A DNA stretch of 64,000 nucleotides. Origin: Niastella soli. Its GTDB lineage: Bacteria; Bacteroidota; Bacteroidia; Chitinophagales; Chitinophagaceae. The notes under the pieces are model-generated. The model was not told where the DNA came from. It was given only the letters and a program-made list of their open reading frames with translations, and searched no databases. Positions within the stretch are counted from its first letter, which is position 1; each line of letters begins with the position of its first letter. The translations under genes and the position numbers were made by a program. The stretch spans positions 2,075,061-2,139,060 of the forward strand of contig NZ_JAGHKO010000001.1 of the NCBI RefSeq assembly GCF_017742245.1. Direction: 5' to 3'. This document shows positions 27,200 to 35,999 of this stretch, piece by piece.

Positions 27200-27613
27200 A
27201 TGCAGCTGCAATGTACATTAGATAACATCAGGCAAACGGCCCACCGGTTTTGGGAACTTATTGATGGGCGTAAGGTGATTGCCTTTTATGGCAACATGGG
27301 CGCCGGTAAAACAACCCTTATTCACGCCTTGTGTGACGAGAAAGGGGTAACAAGTACGGTCGGAAGCCCTACTTTTTCCATTATAAACGAATATAAATAT
27401 CCGGGTGGCCGGGTTTTTCATATCGATCTGTACCGGTTGAAAGATGAGGAGGAGGCCGTTCGGGCCGGGGTGGAGGACTGTCTGTATTCCGGCGAAATTT
27501 GTCTGGTGGAATGGCCAGCCCGGGCCGAAGGCATTTTTCCCGAGGATACTGCATGGGTAGAGATCCAGGTAGTAGATCCAAATACAAGGATCATCCATTT
27601 TTCTGGTATATAA
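27200..27613 (+). CDS. tsaE: tRNA threonylcarbamoyladenosine biosynthesis ATPase TsaE
   Basis: 137 residues. P-loop ATPase of the TsaBDE complex that makes t6A37 in ANN-decoding tRNAs. Walker A is GNMGAGKTTL (36-45), followed by GSPTFSIINEY and the DLYRLKDEEEAVRAGVEDCL segment typical of YjeE/TsaE, then VEWPARAEGIFPED. Followed 96 bases later by alanine dehydrogenase on the same strand, a pairing I recall from other Bacteroidota. Start and promoter nearly coincide. Confidence 0.95.
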   Translation: MQLQCTLDNIRQTAHRFWELIDGRKVIAFYGNMGAGKTTLIHALCDEKGVTSTVGSPTFSIINEYKYPGGRVFHIDLYRLKDEEEAVRAGVEDCLYSGEICLVEWPARAEGIFPEDTAWVEIQVVDPNTRIIHFSGI

Positions 27614-27709
27614 AGTCTAAAGTAAGGTCCACTACCTCTTACCGCCTACTTCAGAATTTAATTTGTAACTTGTGGCCCCGATAATGGGGGTAAAATCATT
27701 TACTGCTAC

Positions 27710-28924
27710 ATGTCCCAGCAAAAGCCGATCATCAGCACTTCTTTTAGTTACGAAACGCTTCAGGAAACTCTGGATATAAAACCCAAAGGGTCGGAGTTGC
27801 ATATTGGTATCCCAAAAGAAACTGCTTTCCAGGAAAACCGTATTGCACTGACCCCCGAAGCAGTAGGAGTGCTGGTTAGTAACGGACATAATGTAGTTAT
27901 TGAACATAATGCCGGGGAGGCTGCCCATTTCCGCGACCGGGATTACAGCGAGGCCGGGGCCAAGATCGTATATGAAAAAGCGCAGGTATATAAAGCGCCT
28001 ATTCTGGTAAAAAGCGCTCCGGTGGTGGAAGAAGACCTGCCCCATCTGCAGTTTAACCAGGTGATCATTTCTCCCATTCATTTGTCGGCCATGAAGGCTG
28101 AATTTCTGCAGAAAATGATGGAGAAGCGCATTACTGCCATCTCATTCGAAAACCTGAAAGACGATAGCGATAGTTTACCCATTGTTCGCAGCATGAGCGA
28201 GATCGCGGGAAGTGCGGTCATGCTTATTGCAGCCCAATACCTCAGTTCGGCCAACCATGGCAAAGGGGTGTTGCTGGGTGGTATTTCAGGTATTCCGCCA
28301 ACCAAGGTCATTATTCTGGGGGCTGGTATTGTAGGTGAGTTTGCCGCCCGTGCCGCTTTGGCCCTGGGTGCATCGGTAAAAGTATTCGACAATAGTGTAT
28401 ACCGGTTAAAACGGTTACAAAATAACATAGGCCAGCGTATGTGGACCTCGGTAATTGAGCCCCGCATTCTGGCCAAGCAATTAAAGACCTGTGAAGTTGC
28501 TGTAGGCGCACTGGGTTCGCAAAGCGGCCGCACGCCGGTGGTGGTTAGCGAAGAAATGGTAAGCAATATGCGACCTGGTAGTGTGATCATTGATGTTAGT
28601 ATTGACCGGGGCGGTTGTTTTGAAACATCTGAGATAACCGGTCATGAACAACCGATCTTCATGAAGTACGGCGTTATTCACTATTGTGTGCCCAATATTC
28701 CATCGGGCTTTGCACGCACCGCCTCACAAGCCATCAGTAATGTATTGATGCCATTGTTGCTGGAAGCGGGCGAAGAGGGGGGATTTGAGAACCTCGTATG
28801 GCATAAAGTTCATCTGCGAAGTGGTATTTATCTTTTCAAAGGAGCGCTCACTAATTTCCACCTGAGCCAACGCTTCGACTTAAAATATACCGACCTTAAT
28901 TTGCTAATCGCAAGCCAGCGCTAG
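27710..28924 (+). CDS. ald: Alanine dehydrogenase
   Basis: 404 residues. It interconverts L-alanine and pyruvate with NAD. The AlaDh/PNT N-terminal domain opens with LHIGIPKETAFQENRIALTPEAV around 34-56, and the Rossmann region is VIILGAGIVGEFAARAALALGASVKVFDNSVYRLKRL. CVPNIPSGFARTASQAISN is the conserved C-terminal stretch. About 33 extra N-terminal residues precede the usual start, as in the Bacteroidota version. A hairpin follows the stop. Confidence 0.93.
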   Translation: MSQQKPIISTSFSYETLQETLDIKPKGSELHIGIPKETAFQENRIALTPEAVGVLVSNGHNVVIEHNAGEAAHFRDRDYSEAGAKIVYEKAQVYKAPILVKSAPVVEEDLPHLQFNQVIISPIHLSAMKAEFLQKMMEKRITAISFENLKDDSDSLPIVRSMSEIAGSAVMLIAAQYLSSANHGKGVLLGGISGIPPTKVIILGAGIVGEFAARAALALGASVKVFDNSVYRLKRLQNNIGQRMWTSVIEPRILAKQLKTCEVAVGALGSQSGRTPVVVSEEMVSNMRPGSVIIDVSIDRGGCFETSEITGHEQPIFMKYGVIHYCVPNIPSGFARTASQAISNVLMPLLLEAGEEGGFENLVWHKVHLRSGIYLFKGALTNFHLSQRFDLKYTDLNLLIASQR

Positions 28925-28932
28925 TAAAAGGT

Positions 28933-28975
28933 TGCATGGGAATGAAAAATATATTTTATTCTGATGCAACAATAT
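28933..28975 (+). terminator. Probable terminator after alanine dehydrogenase
   Basis: GTTGCAT and ATGCAAC form the base and A-rich and T-rich arms (GAATGAAAAATA with TATTTTATTC) extend it; AATATTTTTG follows. Confidence 0.55.
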
Positions 28976-29067
28976 TTTTGAGCATATATGCGATAATGTA
29001 AACCAGCATATAAAATGCCGGGCATAGCATTAAATTATATTTATTTCTTTTAATAATGCGCAAGGCA

Positions 29068-29098
29068 TTTGACTTTACCGAGTTTCAGATTAATTTTG
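29068..29098 (+). promoter_or_regulatory. Promoter of the first secreted paralogue (TTTG-N19-TAATTTTG)
   Basis: TTTG at 29068-29071 and TAATTTTG at 29091-29098 with a 19-base spacer fit the Bacteroidota -33/-7 pattern. The leader would be about 115 nt. Apart from this and the hairpin above I see nothing else in 28925-29220. Confidence 0.6.
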
Positions 29099-29220
29099 CG
29101 CATTCCCCAATTAACAATTGCAGGCCAGTTTAACAAGAAAACGTTGCTAGTTCGTAATAAAAGGACGTTTTACGCGTTTTCTATGGCCCAAAAGTTGCTA
29201 ATTGGATTCAAATACCTGTT

Positions 29221-30459
29221 ATGAAAGCAAGGCCCTATTTGTTGATAGTACTAAGTATTTTGGTTAGTAAAACTACCTCCTTTTCCCAAGTAGTTGTTCC
29301 TCCCATTTCCGGATGGGACCTGGATGAGAAAAGCGGTAGCTACACTTTGAAACCTGGCAAAGCAGCCAGTCTTGAAGGCAAGGAATTTTTGTACGAGATC
29401 ATGCCCATTGCAAAAAGTGAAGGGCAACCAATTGAACAATGGTTTAGTAGCGCCATTGATAAAGATGCAACAGCGTCTGGTTTTACTCTTCCTGCCACCA
29501 GCAAAAAGAACATCACCACCAATCAAACTATTATTTCACTTTCTACAGAGTTAACCGACAAAAAAGGCAAAGCCTGGTATGTAACCTATGTTGGTTATCA
29601 GGTAGGTGAAGGTGATAATCGCATGGCGCGTATAATGAGTTCACCCGATGTGAAATATTATGCAAACAATATGCGTCCTGTTGCTGAACATTTTGGTAAC
29701 CTGAACAGGTTGGATGCTACGGCTTCTGCCAATGGTAGGTATGCCAGAAACAACGCACATACCAAACAGGAAAACAGAACACCTATCAGTCCTGCACAAA
29801 GTGAAGTCATTCCTGAAAAGGGTTTGAAAACACAGGAAATAAATGGTATCCTCATCCATCTTGAATATAACACCAATGCTGATGGTAAAATGGTACGGAT
29901 ATACAAACCCTACCTGGTGTTGAATGATGGTTCAATCTATAATGAACCTGTTATTAGTCCATATAGCCTGGATGTGGCCGCATCAAAACAAAAGGAACCT
30001 AAGAAATGGGGAACCTGGAAATTGAAAAATGGTTCATTCCTGGTTGAATGGACGGCTACCAGTGAAACAGAAAAATGGTTCAAGAACTGGTTCTGGGCTA
30101 CTCCATCTCAAAAAGATGAAAAACTGGACGGTTCATTCATGACAGTAAATGGTGCTGAGAATAGCAATGTAAAGAGCAGTGAAAAAGCTTATACTTCTAA
30201 GTATATTTACTTCAATAAAGATGGCCAGTTCACTTTAACAGGTGGTGATGGCACCAATGTGGCTGCTTCTGAATACAAAAAATACAACGAAGCCGGAACT
30301 TATACCCTCAATGACTATTCAATGGAGCTGCATTTTAATAACGGTACCGTTATTCGTCGCATGTTCTATTTCTACCTCCAGGGTAGCACCCATTTTGGGA
30401 TAGGCAATTCAGTGTATGCTCCCAAACAGGCTGCAGTTGAAGGCTTAACCGGTAATTAA
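29221..30459 (+). CDS. Secreted protein of unknown function, paralogue A
   Basis: 412 residues. A Sec signal peptide ends near SFSQ (residue 23). Unknown family. It is a clear paralogue of the product at 31227-32492 along its whole length. Shared landmarks are EFLYEIMPIAKSEGQ near residue 57, KAWYVTYVGYQ, SSPDVKYY, YLVLNDGSIYNEPVISPYSLDVA, KEPKKWGTWK, WFKNWFWATP, and a C-terminal EAGTYTLNDYSMELHFNNGT that resembles lipocalin-like beta-strand repeats. A variable low-complexity linker lies near 165-200. The conserved Trp-rich middle may bind a ligand (inference). A strong terminator follows. Confidence 0.75.
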   Translation: MKARPYLLIVLSILVSKTTSFSQVVVPPISGWDLDEKSGSYTLKPGKAASLEGKEFLYEIMPIAKSEGQPIEQWFSSAIDKDATASGFTLPATSKKNITTNQTIISLSTELTDKKGKAWYVTYVGYQVGEGDNRMARIMSSPDVKYYANNMRPVAEHFGNLNRLDATASANGRYARNNAHTKQENRTPISPAQSEVIPEKGLKTQEINGILIHLEYNTNADGKMVRIYKPYLVLNDGSIYNEPVISPYSLDVAASKQKEPKKWGTWKLKNGSFLVEWTATSETEKWFKNWFWATPSQKDEKLDGSFMTVNGAENSNVKSSEKAYTSKYIYFNKDGQFTLTGGDGTNVAASEYKKYNEAGTYTLNDYSMELHFNNGTVIRRMFYFYLQGSTHFGIGNSVYAPKQAAVEGLTGN

Positions 30460-30485
30460 TAAACGATATTCCATGCAAAGGAGTA

Positions 30486-30527
30486 AAAAGAGGGTGTCTC
30501 AAAAGTAATTTTGGGACACCCTCTTTT
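30486..30527 (+). terminator. Strong terminator, 19-bp stem
   Basis: AAAAGAGGGTGTCTCAAAA (30486-30504) pairs with TTTTGGGACACCCTCTTTT (30509-30527) with one G-U pair; the loop is GTAA. A-run before and T-run after make it bidirectional. Confidence 0.92.
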
Positions 30528-30565
30528 CATTTACACCCCAATTGCACCCAGCCTTTTGATGACCT

Positions 30566-31226
30566 CACAAGGACCTAACAAGGACCTAACAAGGACCTAA
30601 CAGGGACCTAACAGGGATAAAGTCCCTGTTAGGTCCGGGTAAGCTCCCTGCCAGGCCCCCTTGGGGCCCGGCCGAAGCTATTCTCAGCCCGTTTACTTTT
30701 GATACATCCTGCATATATCCCGAACATCCCCAGTGGTGACCTGAAAGGCAACTTTGAAGCAGCTGGCTGGAGCATAATGGTGCATAAATAGTGGAGCAAC
30801 CCGCCAGAAGCGGTGCCGGGTAGTGGCACAACCGTAGCGTAACTGTATCAGAATTGTATTGGGATAGTAGCTTATTGGCCTGCATATTGTCTAAGGGTGC
30901 TCTACGGATACTCCAGATATGCTCTTGGAACCGGTTCCAAGACAACTACCAGACAATATGTAGACAACTTCCTGACCATTTCCTGAGCATTCTCACACAG
31001 GTTCACACCCATTCCGGATTCACCAGCACTGTCCCGACCTCTCCTCTATGACGGGGCAGCTCACCCCAACAAGGTAATCTGATCAGATTATTTACAAGCG
31101 CATATACATGGTTAAAAGGTTGGTATGGAAAAGTTTTGAACATGTGAGAAAGTTTTAGCCTATACAAACCGTCTTTTTTTTCTGTGGCCCGAAAATTGAC
31201 TTTCAAAGGCTGTAAATAGCCTACTT
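30566..31226. repeat. Non-coding repeat- and hairpin-rich island between the paralogues
   Basis: About 660 bases without a supportable gene. It starts with an 11-base tandem repeat, AAGGACCTAAC, about four copies with the last changing to AGGGACCTAAC (30568-30615). The final copy forms a perfect 14-bp stem GGACCTAACAGGGA with TCCCTGTTAGGTCC (around 30602-30635, loop TAAAG). GC-rich hairpins follow (GGCCCCCTTGGGGCC, 30655-30670; GGAACCGGTTCC near 30928). The rest is Trp/Thr-like fragments with stops in all frames, possibly a decayed gene. Confidence 0.6.
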
Positions 31227-32492
31227 ATGAAAAATGCGCTCCTGGTTATCGTCCTGATGATGGGTTGGGGCATTCCTTCAATGCATGCTCAAACCGTTCA
31301 ACCTATGTTAGGTTGGAGGATGGAAGAAAATAAAGGACGTTATCTTTTTAGTCCTACCGCGGTTTTCAGCGATGAAAATAAAGAATTCACCTATGAAATA
31401 ATGCCGCTTGAAAAGGCTGACGGAAAAAGCTTTGATGAGTGGTTTACCGGTTCCATTGATAAGAATATGTTGTTTTCGGGCTTTACCGTGCCAAAAAGCA
31501 AGAATAAGGACAAAAAGAATATCAGCTACAGCACGCTCTCTTCGTATTCGGGTAAGATCACAGACAGGAACGGCAAAGTATGGTATGTGGCGTATATGGC
31601 TTACCGTACCAGCAATCAGCAGTACCGCATGGCAAAGCTGTTTAGTTCACCCGATATTACCTATTATACCAATTGTATGAAAACGGCCGCCATGCACTTT
31701 GGTAAACTTGCCAAACAGGAAGGGGCATTTGAAACTTCGGGCCAGGTGGATGTAGCAAAAACCAATGCATTGCCTCAGCCGGTAGCTCCACCCGCTATTG
31801 AGAAAGCACCCATTCCCAGAAATGTTATTGCCAATGCCGATAATACCAATCGTATTACGAAAGGATTAAAGGCCACTGAGATAAAAGGGATAATATTAAA
31901 CCTGGAGTACAGTTATGGGGTAGGGGGAGCTGTTATGAGCGAGTACACGCCTTATCTTTTATTGAATGATGGCAGCTTGTACAGCAATCCCGTGGTTAGT
32001 CCGTATGAATTTGATGTTGCCCTGTCGAAGCAACGGGAACCCAAAAAATGGGGCACCTGGCGTATAAGCGGTGGCGCTATTGTGGTTAACTGGCCGGGAA
32101 GAAATAAAACGGAGCGATGGGAGAAGAACTGGTTTTGGGCAAGGCCTGCAGCAGGCAATGAAAAAATTGAGGGGGCCTTCAGCAATATGTCAGGTGCAGG
32201 TAATTCACCTATGGGTGGAAATGTAATTACGGTTTCTTCCAAAAACATCCTGTTTAACAACCTGGGCCGGTTTGCTTTGACTGGGGTATCGGTAGGTACA
32301 AATTATACTGATTATAGTATTCCCACTTCCGCCTATTCAAAAAAGGACGAAGCTGGTTCCTATGTATTGAATGGCTATTCTATTGAATTGCGCTTTAACA
32401 ATGGTACTGCCATGCGTCGCGCGTTTTATTTCTACCCAAAGGATAAAGCTCATTTGGGAATAGGCAGTCATGTATATATACAGAAGAGGTAG
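31227..32492 (+). CDS. Secreted protein of unknown function, paralogue B
   Basis: 421 residues with a Sec signal peptide ending near MHAQ (residue 22). Homologous to paralogue A throughout: EFTYEIMPLEKADGK, KVWYVAYMAYR, FSSPDITYY, LLNDGSLYSNPVVSPYEFDVA, REPKKWGTWR, WEKNWFWARP, EAGSYVLNGYSIELRFNNGTAMRRAFYFYP. The order and spacing of aromatic motifs are kept while the linker (about 165-210) has diverged. The 40 bases before both start codons are also similar (TGGCCC-AAA-TTG), so the promoter region was duplicated as well. Function unknown. Confidence 0.75.
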   Translation: MKNALLVIVLMMGWGIPSMHAQTVQPMLGWRMEENKGRYLFSPTAVFSDENKEFTYEIMPLEKADGKSFDEWFTGSIDKNMLFSGFTVPKSKNKDKKNISYSTLSSYSGKITDRNGKVWYVAYMAYRTSNQQYRMAKLFSSPDITYYTNCMKTAAMHFGKLAKQEGAFETSGQVDVAKTNALPQPVAPPAIEKAPIPRNVIANADNTNRITKGLKATEIKGIILNLEYSYGVGGAVMSEYTPYLLLNDGSLYSNPVVSPYEFDVALSKQREPKKWGTWRISGGAIVVNWPGRNKTERWEKNWFWARPAAGNEKIEGAFSNMSGAGNSPMGGNVITVSSKNILFNNLGRFALTGVSVGTNYTDYSIPTSAYSKKDEAGSYVLNGYSIELRFNNGTAMRRAFYFYPKDKAHLGIGSHVYIQKR

Positions 32493-32544
32493 AAGTAGAG
32501 GGGAGAGGTTAATTTGGTTGTTAAGGGTGATAGGGTTGATAAGG

Positions 32545-32709
32545 GATGGTTGTAGGAAGTAGATCGCCTACGCCAAGGCTTCGGCGATTAAAAGAAGTAG
32601 GATTGGGCTGCGCAAGATAATTATTAATCTAAACAGTCGGGGTCCATCTGCCGTCTGCCGATTAAGTGAGTCTCGAATTTCGCGAGTCCACTCACAACTC
32701 ACAACTCAC
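32545..32709. repeat. Dispersed intergenic repeat, inverted copy at 42700-42804
   Basis: GTAGGAAGTAGATCGCCTAC and the following GCCAAGGCTTCGGCGATTAA, AAGAAGTAGGA and GCGCAAGATAATTATTAATC match the reverse complement of 42703-42804 closely. Heptads CTGCCGT/CTGCCGA (32648-32661) and CACTCAC/AACTCAC/AACTCAC (32689-32709) follow; the last runs into the stop codon of the ABC ATPase gene. Confidence 0.8.
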
Positions 32710-33404
32710 CGATTCACTATTATCGGTTTATGATCCATGATGCTTATTATCTCAGTACAGAAAGAATATTCCTGCGGATCGTTAGAGCTAACAATGATCA
32801 ACCGGTTATTACCGTAATCGCGTATCAATTGGTGATATAGTTCAATTCCTGCCGCGTCAAGGTTGGTGCAGGGCTCATCGAGCAAAATACATGGCACATC
32901 ACTGAAAATAGCCTGCGCCAGTTTCACCCGTTGTTTCATTCCACTTGAATAGAACCGGATCTGTTTGTTAACGGCTGCTTTTAATCCAAGGATGGTGATA
33001 ATGTCGGGAATGCTGACATGGGAGAGAAAGGGTTTGAATTGACAATGGAACTCCAGCATTTCCATAAGGGTCATTTCTTCAATCAGTTCAAGATAAGGCG
33101 CCGCAATGGAGATGTATTTAAATGCATTATCAACCTCAATTTCCTGGGTTGGCTTGTTGCCAGTCTGACTCGATGACAGGGATTGCGAGCCTGCCCTTAC
33201 TTGTTGGGGACTGCCGATTGCATACAGCGCTTTCCCCTCACTCATCATGATGGCCCCGCCGATCGCCTGTAATAAAGTAGATTTACCGGACCCATTGGGA
33301 CCGGTAATTGCGTAGGCGAAGCCTGAAATAAATTCCTGATTTATTTTTCGGAAGATCCAGTCGCGGTTAAATCGCTTGCCGGCATTAATCAGCGATATCT
33401 TCAT
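32706..33404 (-). CDS. ABC transporter ATP-binding protein
   Basis: About 232 residues. Walker A is GPNGSGKSTL, the Q-loop is in APYLELIEE, the signature is YSSGMKQRVKLA (in place of LSGGQ), and Walker B is CILLDEPCTNLD with a switch His replaced by VSSNDPQEY. A Ser/Gln-rich insert, QVRAGSQSLSSSQTGNKP, lies between Walker A and the Q-loop. No permease is adjacent. The start overlaps the 3' end of lpxA by about 20 bases, so it is co-translated with the lipid A genes; a role in envelope lipid export is inference. Confidence 0.88.
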   Translation of the reverse strand: MKISLINAGKRFNRDWIFRKINQEFISGFAYAITGPNGSGKSTLLQAIGGAIMMSEGKALYAIGSPQQVRAGSQSLSSSQTGNKPTQEIEVDNAFKYISIAAPYLELIEEMTLMEMLEFHCQFKPFLSHVSIPDIITILGLKAAVNKQIRFYSSGMKQRVKLAQAIFSDVPCILLDEPCTNLDAAGIELYHQLIRDYGNNRLIIVSSNDPQEYSFCTEIISIMDHKPIIVNR

Positions 33405-34191
33405 CCACACTATTTTTTGAATAGCGTTTAATGATACCCCGGCCGCTTTCGCGAATAAAGGTTACAATTTCATCGCGCTCATCAGATGCGGAAAACTCTT
33501 CTTCCAGGTATTCAAGTGCCTGGCTGGTATTAAAGCCTTTGTTGTAAATAACGCGATAGATATCGAGGATATGATTGATCTTATCGATAGTGAAACCACG
33601 TCTTTTTAAACCAACCGAGTTTACCCCGGCATAGCTTAATGGCTGACGACCAGCTTTAATATAAGGAGGAATATCTTTACCTACCAGTGAACCACCGCTT
33701 ACAAAGGCGTGTTGACCAACCTTGGTAAATTGGTGAACTGCGCACATTCCACCTAAAATAGCCCAGTCGCCCAGTATTACGTGACCTGCCACCTGAGAGT
33801 TATTACTCAGGATAACGTTGTTGCCGATGATACAATCGTGGGCAACGTGGCTGTAAGCCATGATCATGCAATTTTTGCCAACCTTTGTTTTCCACCTGTC
33901 TTTGGTACCCCGGTGAATAGTAACAAACTCACGAATAGTGGTGTTATCACCAATCTCTGTGAGCGTTTCCTCACCTTCAAATTTGAGGTCCTGCGGCATG
34001 GCTGAAATTACGGCTCCGGGGAAAATCCGGCAGTTTTTGCCGATGCGGGCGCCTTCCATGATCGTTACATTACTTCCTATCCAAGTGCCTTCGCCAATTT
34101 CCACGTTTTGGTGAATAACCGTAAAAGGATCAATCTTCACATTGGTGGCTAACTTTGCGTTAGGGTGTATATATGTGTGCGGATGAATCAT
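33385..34191 (-). CDS. lpxA: UDP-N-acetylglucosamine acyltransferase LpxA
   Basis: 268 residues from the Met in MIHPHTYIHPNAKL; an in-frame ATG 19 codons upstream gives an extension unlike the family. First step of lipid A synthesis: transfer of a 3-hydroxyacyl chain from ACP to UDP-GlcNAc. The left-handed beta-helix hexapeptide repeats run from about 3 to 180 (IHPNAKLATNVKIDPFTVI and on), with catalytic His in AYSHVAHDC. The helical C-terminal domain contains SVGLKRRGFT. Downstream partner of lpxC-fabZ. Confidence 0.95.
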   Translation of the reverse strand: MIHPHTYIHPNAKLATNVKIDPFTVIHQNVEIGEGTWIGSNVTIMEGARIGKNCRIFPGAVISAMPQDLKFEGEETLTEIGDNTTIREFVTIHRGTKDRWKTKVGKNCMIMAYSHVAHDCIIGNNVILSNNSQVAGHVILGDWAILGGMCAVHQFTKVGQHAFVSGGSLVGKDIPPYIKAGRQPLSYAGVNSVGLKRRGFTIDKINHILDIYRVIYNKGFNTSQALEYLEEEFSASDERDEIVTFIRESGRGIIKRYSKNSVDEDIAD

Positions 34192-34419
34192 TTTGTTTAC
34201 ATTCTTAAGGGTTGTACCAGGATATTCACTCATAGGCGTAACAGACATCCCCTCCCCGGTGGGATTTTGCTGGTGATTGTCACCTAAATTCTGTTTATGG
34301 ATGGATTGACGTTTGATATTAATTAATCTGCTAAAATAGACAAATCTAAATCATTAAACCCCTACGGACTGATATATTTTATTGTTCACTAACCTTTTTC
34401 GGGTGTAATAACCAATTAT

Positions 34420-35823
34420 TTACCGTTTTACGAGTTGTGCCATAAGGTCGGCTTCAGTGGCAATTTTGTTGCCTACGTATACCGTACCCCGCATTTCGCA
34501 AATACCGCGCCGTATAGGAGCCATTAACTCCATTTTGAGGATCATAGTATCTCCGGGAACAACTTTTTGCTTGAATTTACAATTATCGATCTTCAAAAAG
34601 TAGGTATCATATTCACCGGGAGGCATAGCGTTTATACAAAGGATGCCACCGGTTTGAGCCAGCGCTTCTACTTGTAATACACCAGGCATCACGGGATTTC
34701 CAGGAAAATGACCTGCAAAAAAAGGCTCGTTGAAAGTCACATTCTTAATGCCTACTATGTGTTTGTCGCTCAATTCTATGATCTTGTCAACCAGCAGAAA
34801 AGGATAGCGATGCGGCAGCGTTTTTTCGATCTGTTGCGTGCTGTATACTGGTGGCAGATTGGGATCATACACCGGTACATCCTTTACATGTTTATTTTTT
34901 TTTATATACTGCTTGATCTTACGGGCGAAATCAACGTTGGTGCTGTGACCGGGGCGGTTGGCAATGATATGCGCCTTGATAGGATAACCGATCAGGGCCA
35001 GGTCGCCTACCACATCCAGTGTTTTGTGGCGGGCAGGCTCATTGGGAAAACGCAACTCCAGGTTATTAAGGTATCCTTCATTTTTTACCTCAATGTTTTT
35101 CTTGTTGAACACTTTTGCCAGTCGTTCCATTACCTCAGGAGTTACCGGTTTGTCAACAATCACAATGGCGTTGTTTACATCACCACCCTTGATAAGATTG
35201 TGTTGCAACAACATTTCCAACTCGTGCAGGAAGCAGAAGGTCCGGCAAGGCGCAATCTCTTCTTTAAAGTCCCGCATGGTTTTTAAACCAGCATGCTGGG
35301 TGCCCAATACAGGGCTATTAAAATCAATTAGGGTGGTTATTTTATAGTCAGTAGCTGGCATGGCTGTCATTTCAACCCTTTTCAACTCATCATAATGAGT
35401 AATGTTGGTATCGATGCTGTACCAAACTTTGGCTGCATCCTGCTCCAACACGCCAGCTTCTTCAATAATTTCTACGAAAGGTGCAGAACTTCCATCGGCG
35501 ATGGGAATTTCAGGGCCATTCAGTTCAATAAGACAGTTATCAACGCCCATGCCCACCAAGGCTGCCAAAATATGCTCAACCGTACAAACCTTGGTATCGC
35601 CTTCCTGCAAGGTTGTTCCTCGGGAAGTATCGGTAACCAGGTCACAATCAGCCTTTATTACGGGTTGTCCGGGCAGATCAATGCGTTGAAACTGAAAACC
35701 AAAGCCTGGGTTGGCTGGTTTCAGGGTCATATCCACATTAACACCTGTATGTAAACCGGTTCCGGAAATACTCACAGCAGATTGCAGGGTATGTTGCTTA
35801 TCTGGATTAAAGTTATTGTTCAT
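34420..35823 (-). CDS. lpxC-fabZ: Bifunctional LpxC deacetylase / FabZ 3-hydroxyacyl-ACP dehydratase
   Basis: 467 residues, the fusion typical of Bacteroidota. Residues 1-300 are LpxC: SGTGLHTG at the start, zinc ligands in VEHILAALVG (His) and HSTNVDFARK (His, Asp region). Residues about 320-465 are FabZ: EKTLPHRYPFLLVDKI, FAGHFPGNPVMPGVLQVEALAQTGG with the catalytic His and Glu. LpxC does the committed zinc-dependent deacetylation of lipid A synthesis; FabZ dehydrates 3-hydroxyacyl-ACP in fatty acid elongation. Fusing them couples the two uses of 3-hydroxyacyl chains. Confidence 0.97.
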   Translation of the reverse strand: MNNNFNPDKQHTLQSAVSISGTGLHTGVNVDMTLKPANPGFGFQFQRIDLPGQPVIKADCDLVTDTSRGTTLQEGDTKVCTVEHILAALVGMGVDNCLIELNGPEIPIADGSSAPFVEIIEEAGVLEQDAAKVWYSIDTNITHYDELKRVEMTAMPATDYKITTLIDFNSPVLGTQHAGLKTMRDFKEEIAPCRTFCFLHELEMLLQHNLIKGGDVNNAIVIVDKPVTPEVMERLAKVFNKKNIEVKNEGYLNNLELRFPNEPARHKTLDVVGDLALIGYPIKAHIIANRPGHSTNVDFARKIKQYIKKNKHVKDVPVYDPNLPPVYSTQQIEKTLPHRYPFLLVDKIIELSDKHIVGIKNVTFNEPFFAGHFPGNPVMPGVLQVEALAQTGGILCINAMPPGEYDTYFLKIDNCKFKQKVVPGDTMILKMELMAPIRRGICEMRGTVYVGNKIATEADLMAQLVKR

Positions 35824-35846
35824 CCTTTGGTTTTATAAAGAATGCG

Positions 35847-35854
35847 CAAAGATA
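35847..35854 (-). promoter_or_regulatory. -7 element of the lpxC-fabZ promoter
   Basis: CAAAGATA reads TATCTTTG on the minus strand, an exact consensus match, about 17 nt ahead of the ATG after allowing for the start site. Confidence 0.55.
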
Positions 35855-35968
35855 GGGATTCCACTCAGACGAAAAGGTACAGAAGCTGACCTACTTAATT
35901 TTTCTCAATTCATATAAGTGTTTTCTCAATTCATTACGGCGATGGTTTTAACACCCATACTGACCATT

Positions 35969-35976
35969 TAGTTTTG
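35969..35976 (+). promoter_or_regulatory. -7 element of the cytochrome gene promoter
   Basis: TAGTTTTG matches TAnnTTTG and lies 24 bases before the ATG at 36000. It is divergent from the lpxC-fabZ element. Confidence 0.55.
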
Positions 35977-35999
35977 ATGATCCCAGAAAAATATTCAAC

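Noticed and set aside
30486..30527. Insertion-sequence ends (GGGTGTCTCAAAA-type inverted repeats)
   Set aside because: The two arms are only four bases apart and no transposase is near; a terminator explains them.
30586..30945. 119-codon minus-strand ORF in the repeat island
   Set aside because: Its sequence follows the tandem repeats and hairpins, has no domain-like pattern, and lacks a promoter or ribosome site. Treated as chance.
33120..33230. Foreign insertion inside the ABC ATPase
   Set aside because: The Ser-rich insert keeps the frame and all ATPase motifs are intact; it may be a natural loop, so only noted in the gene entry.
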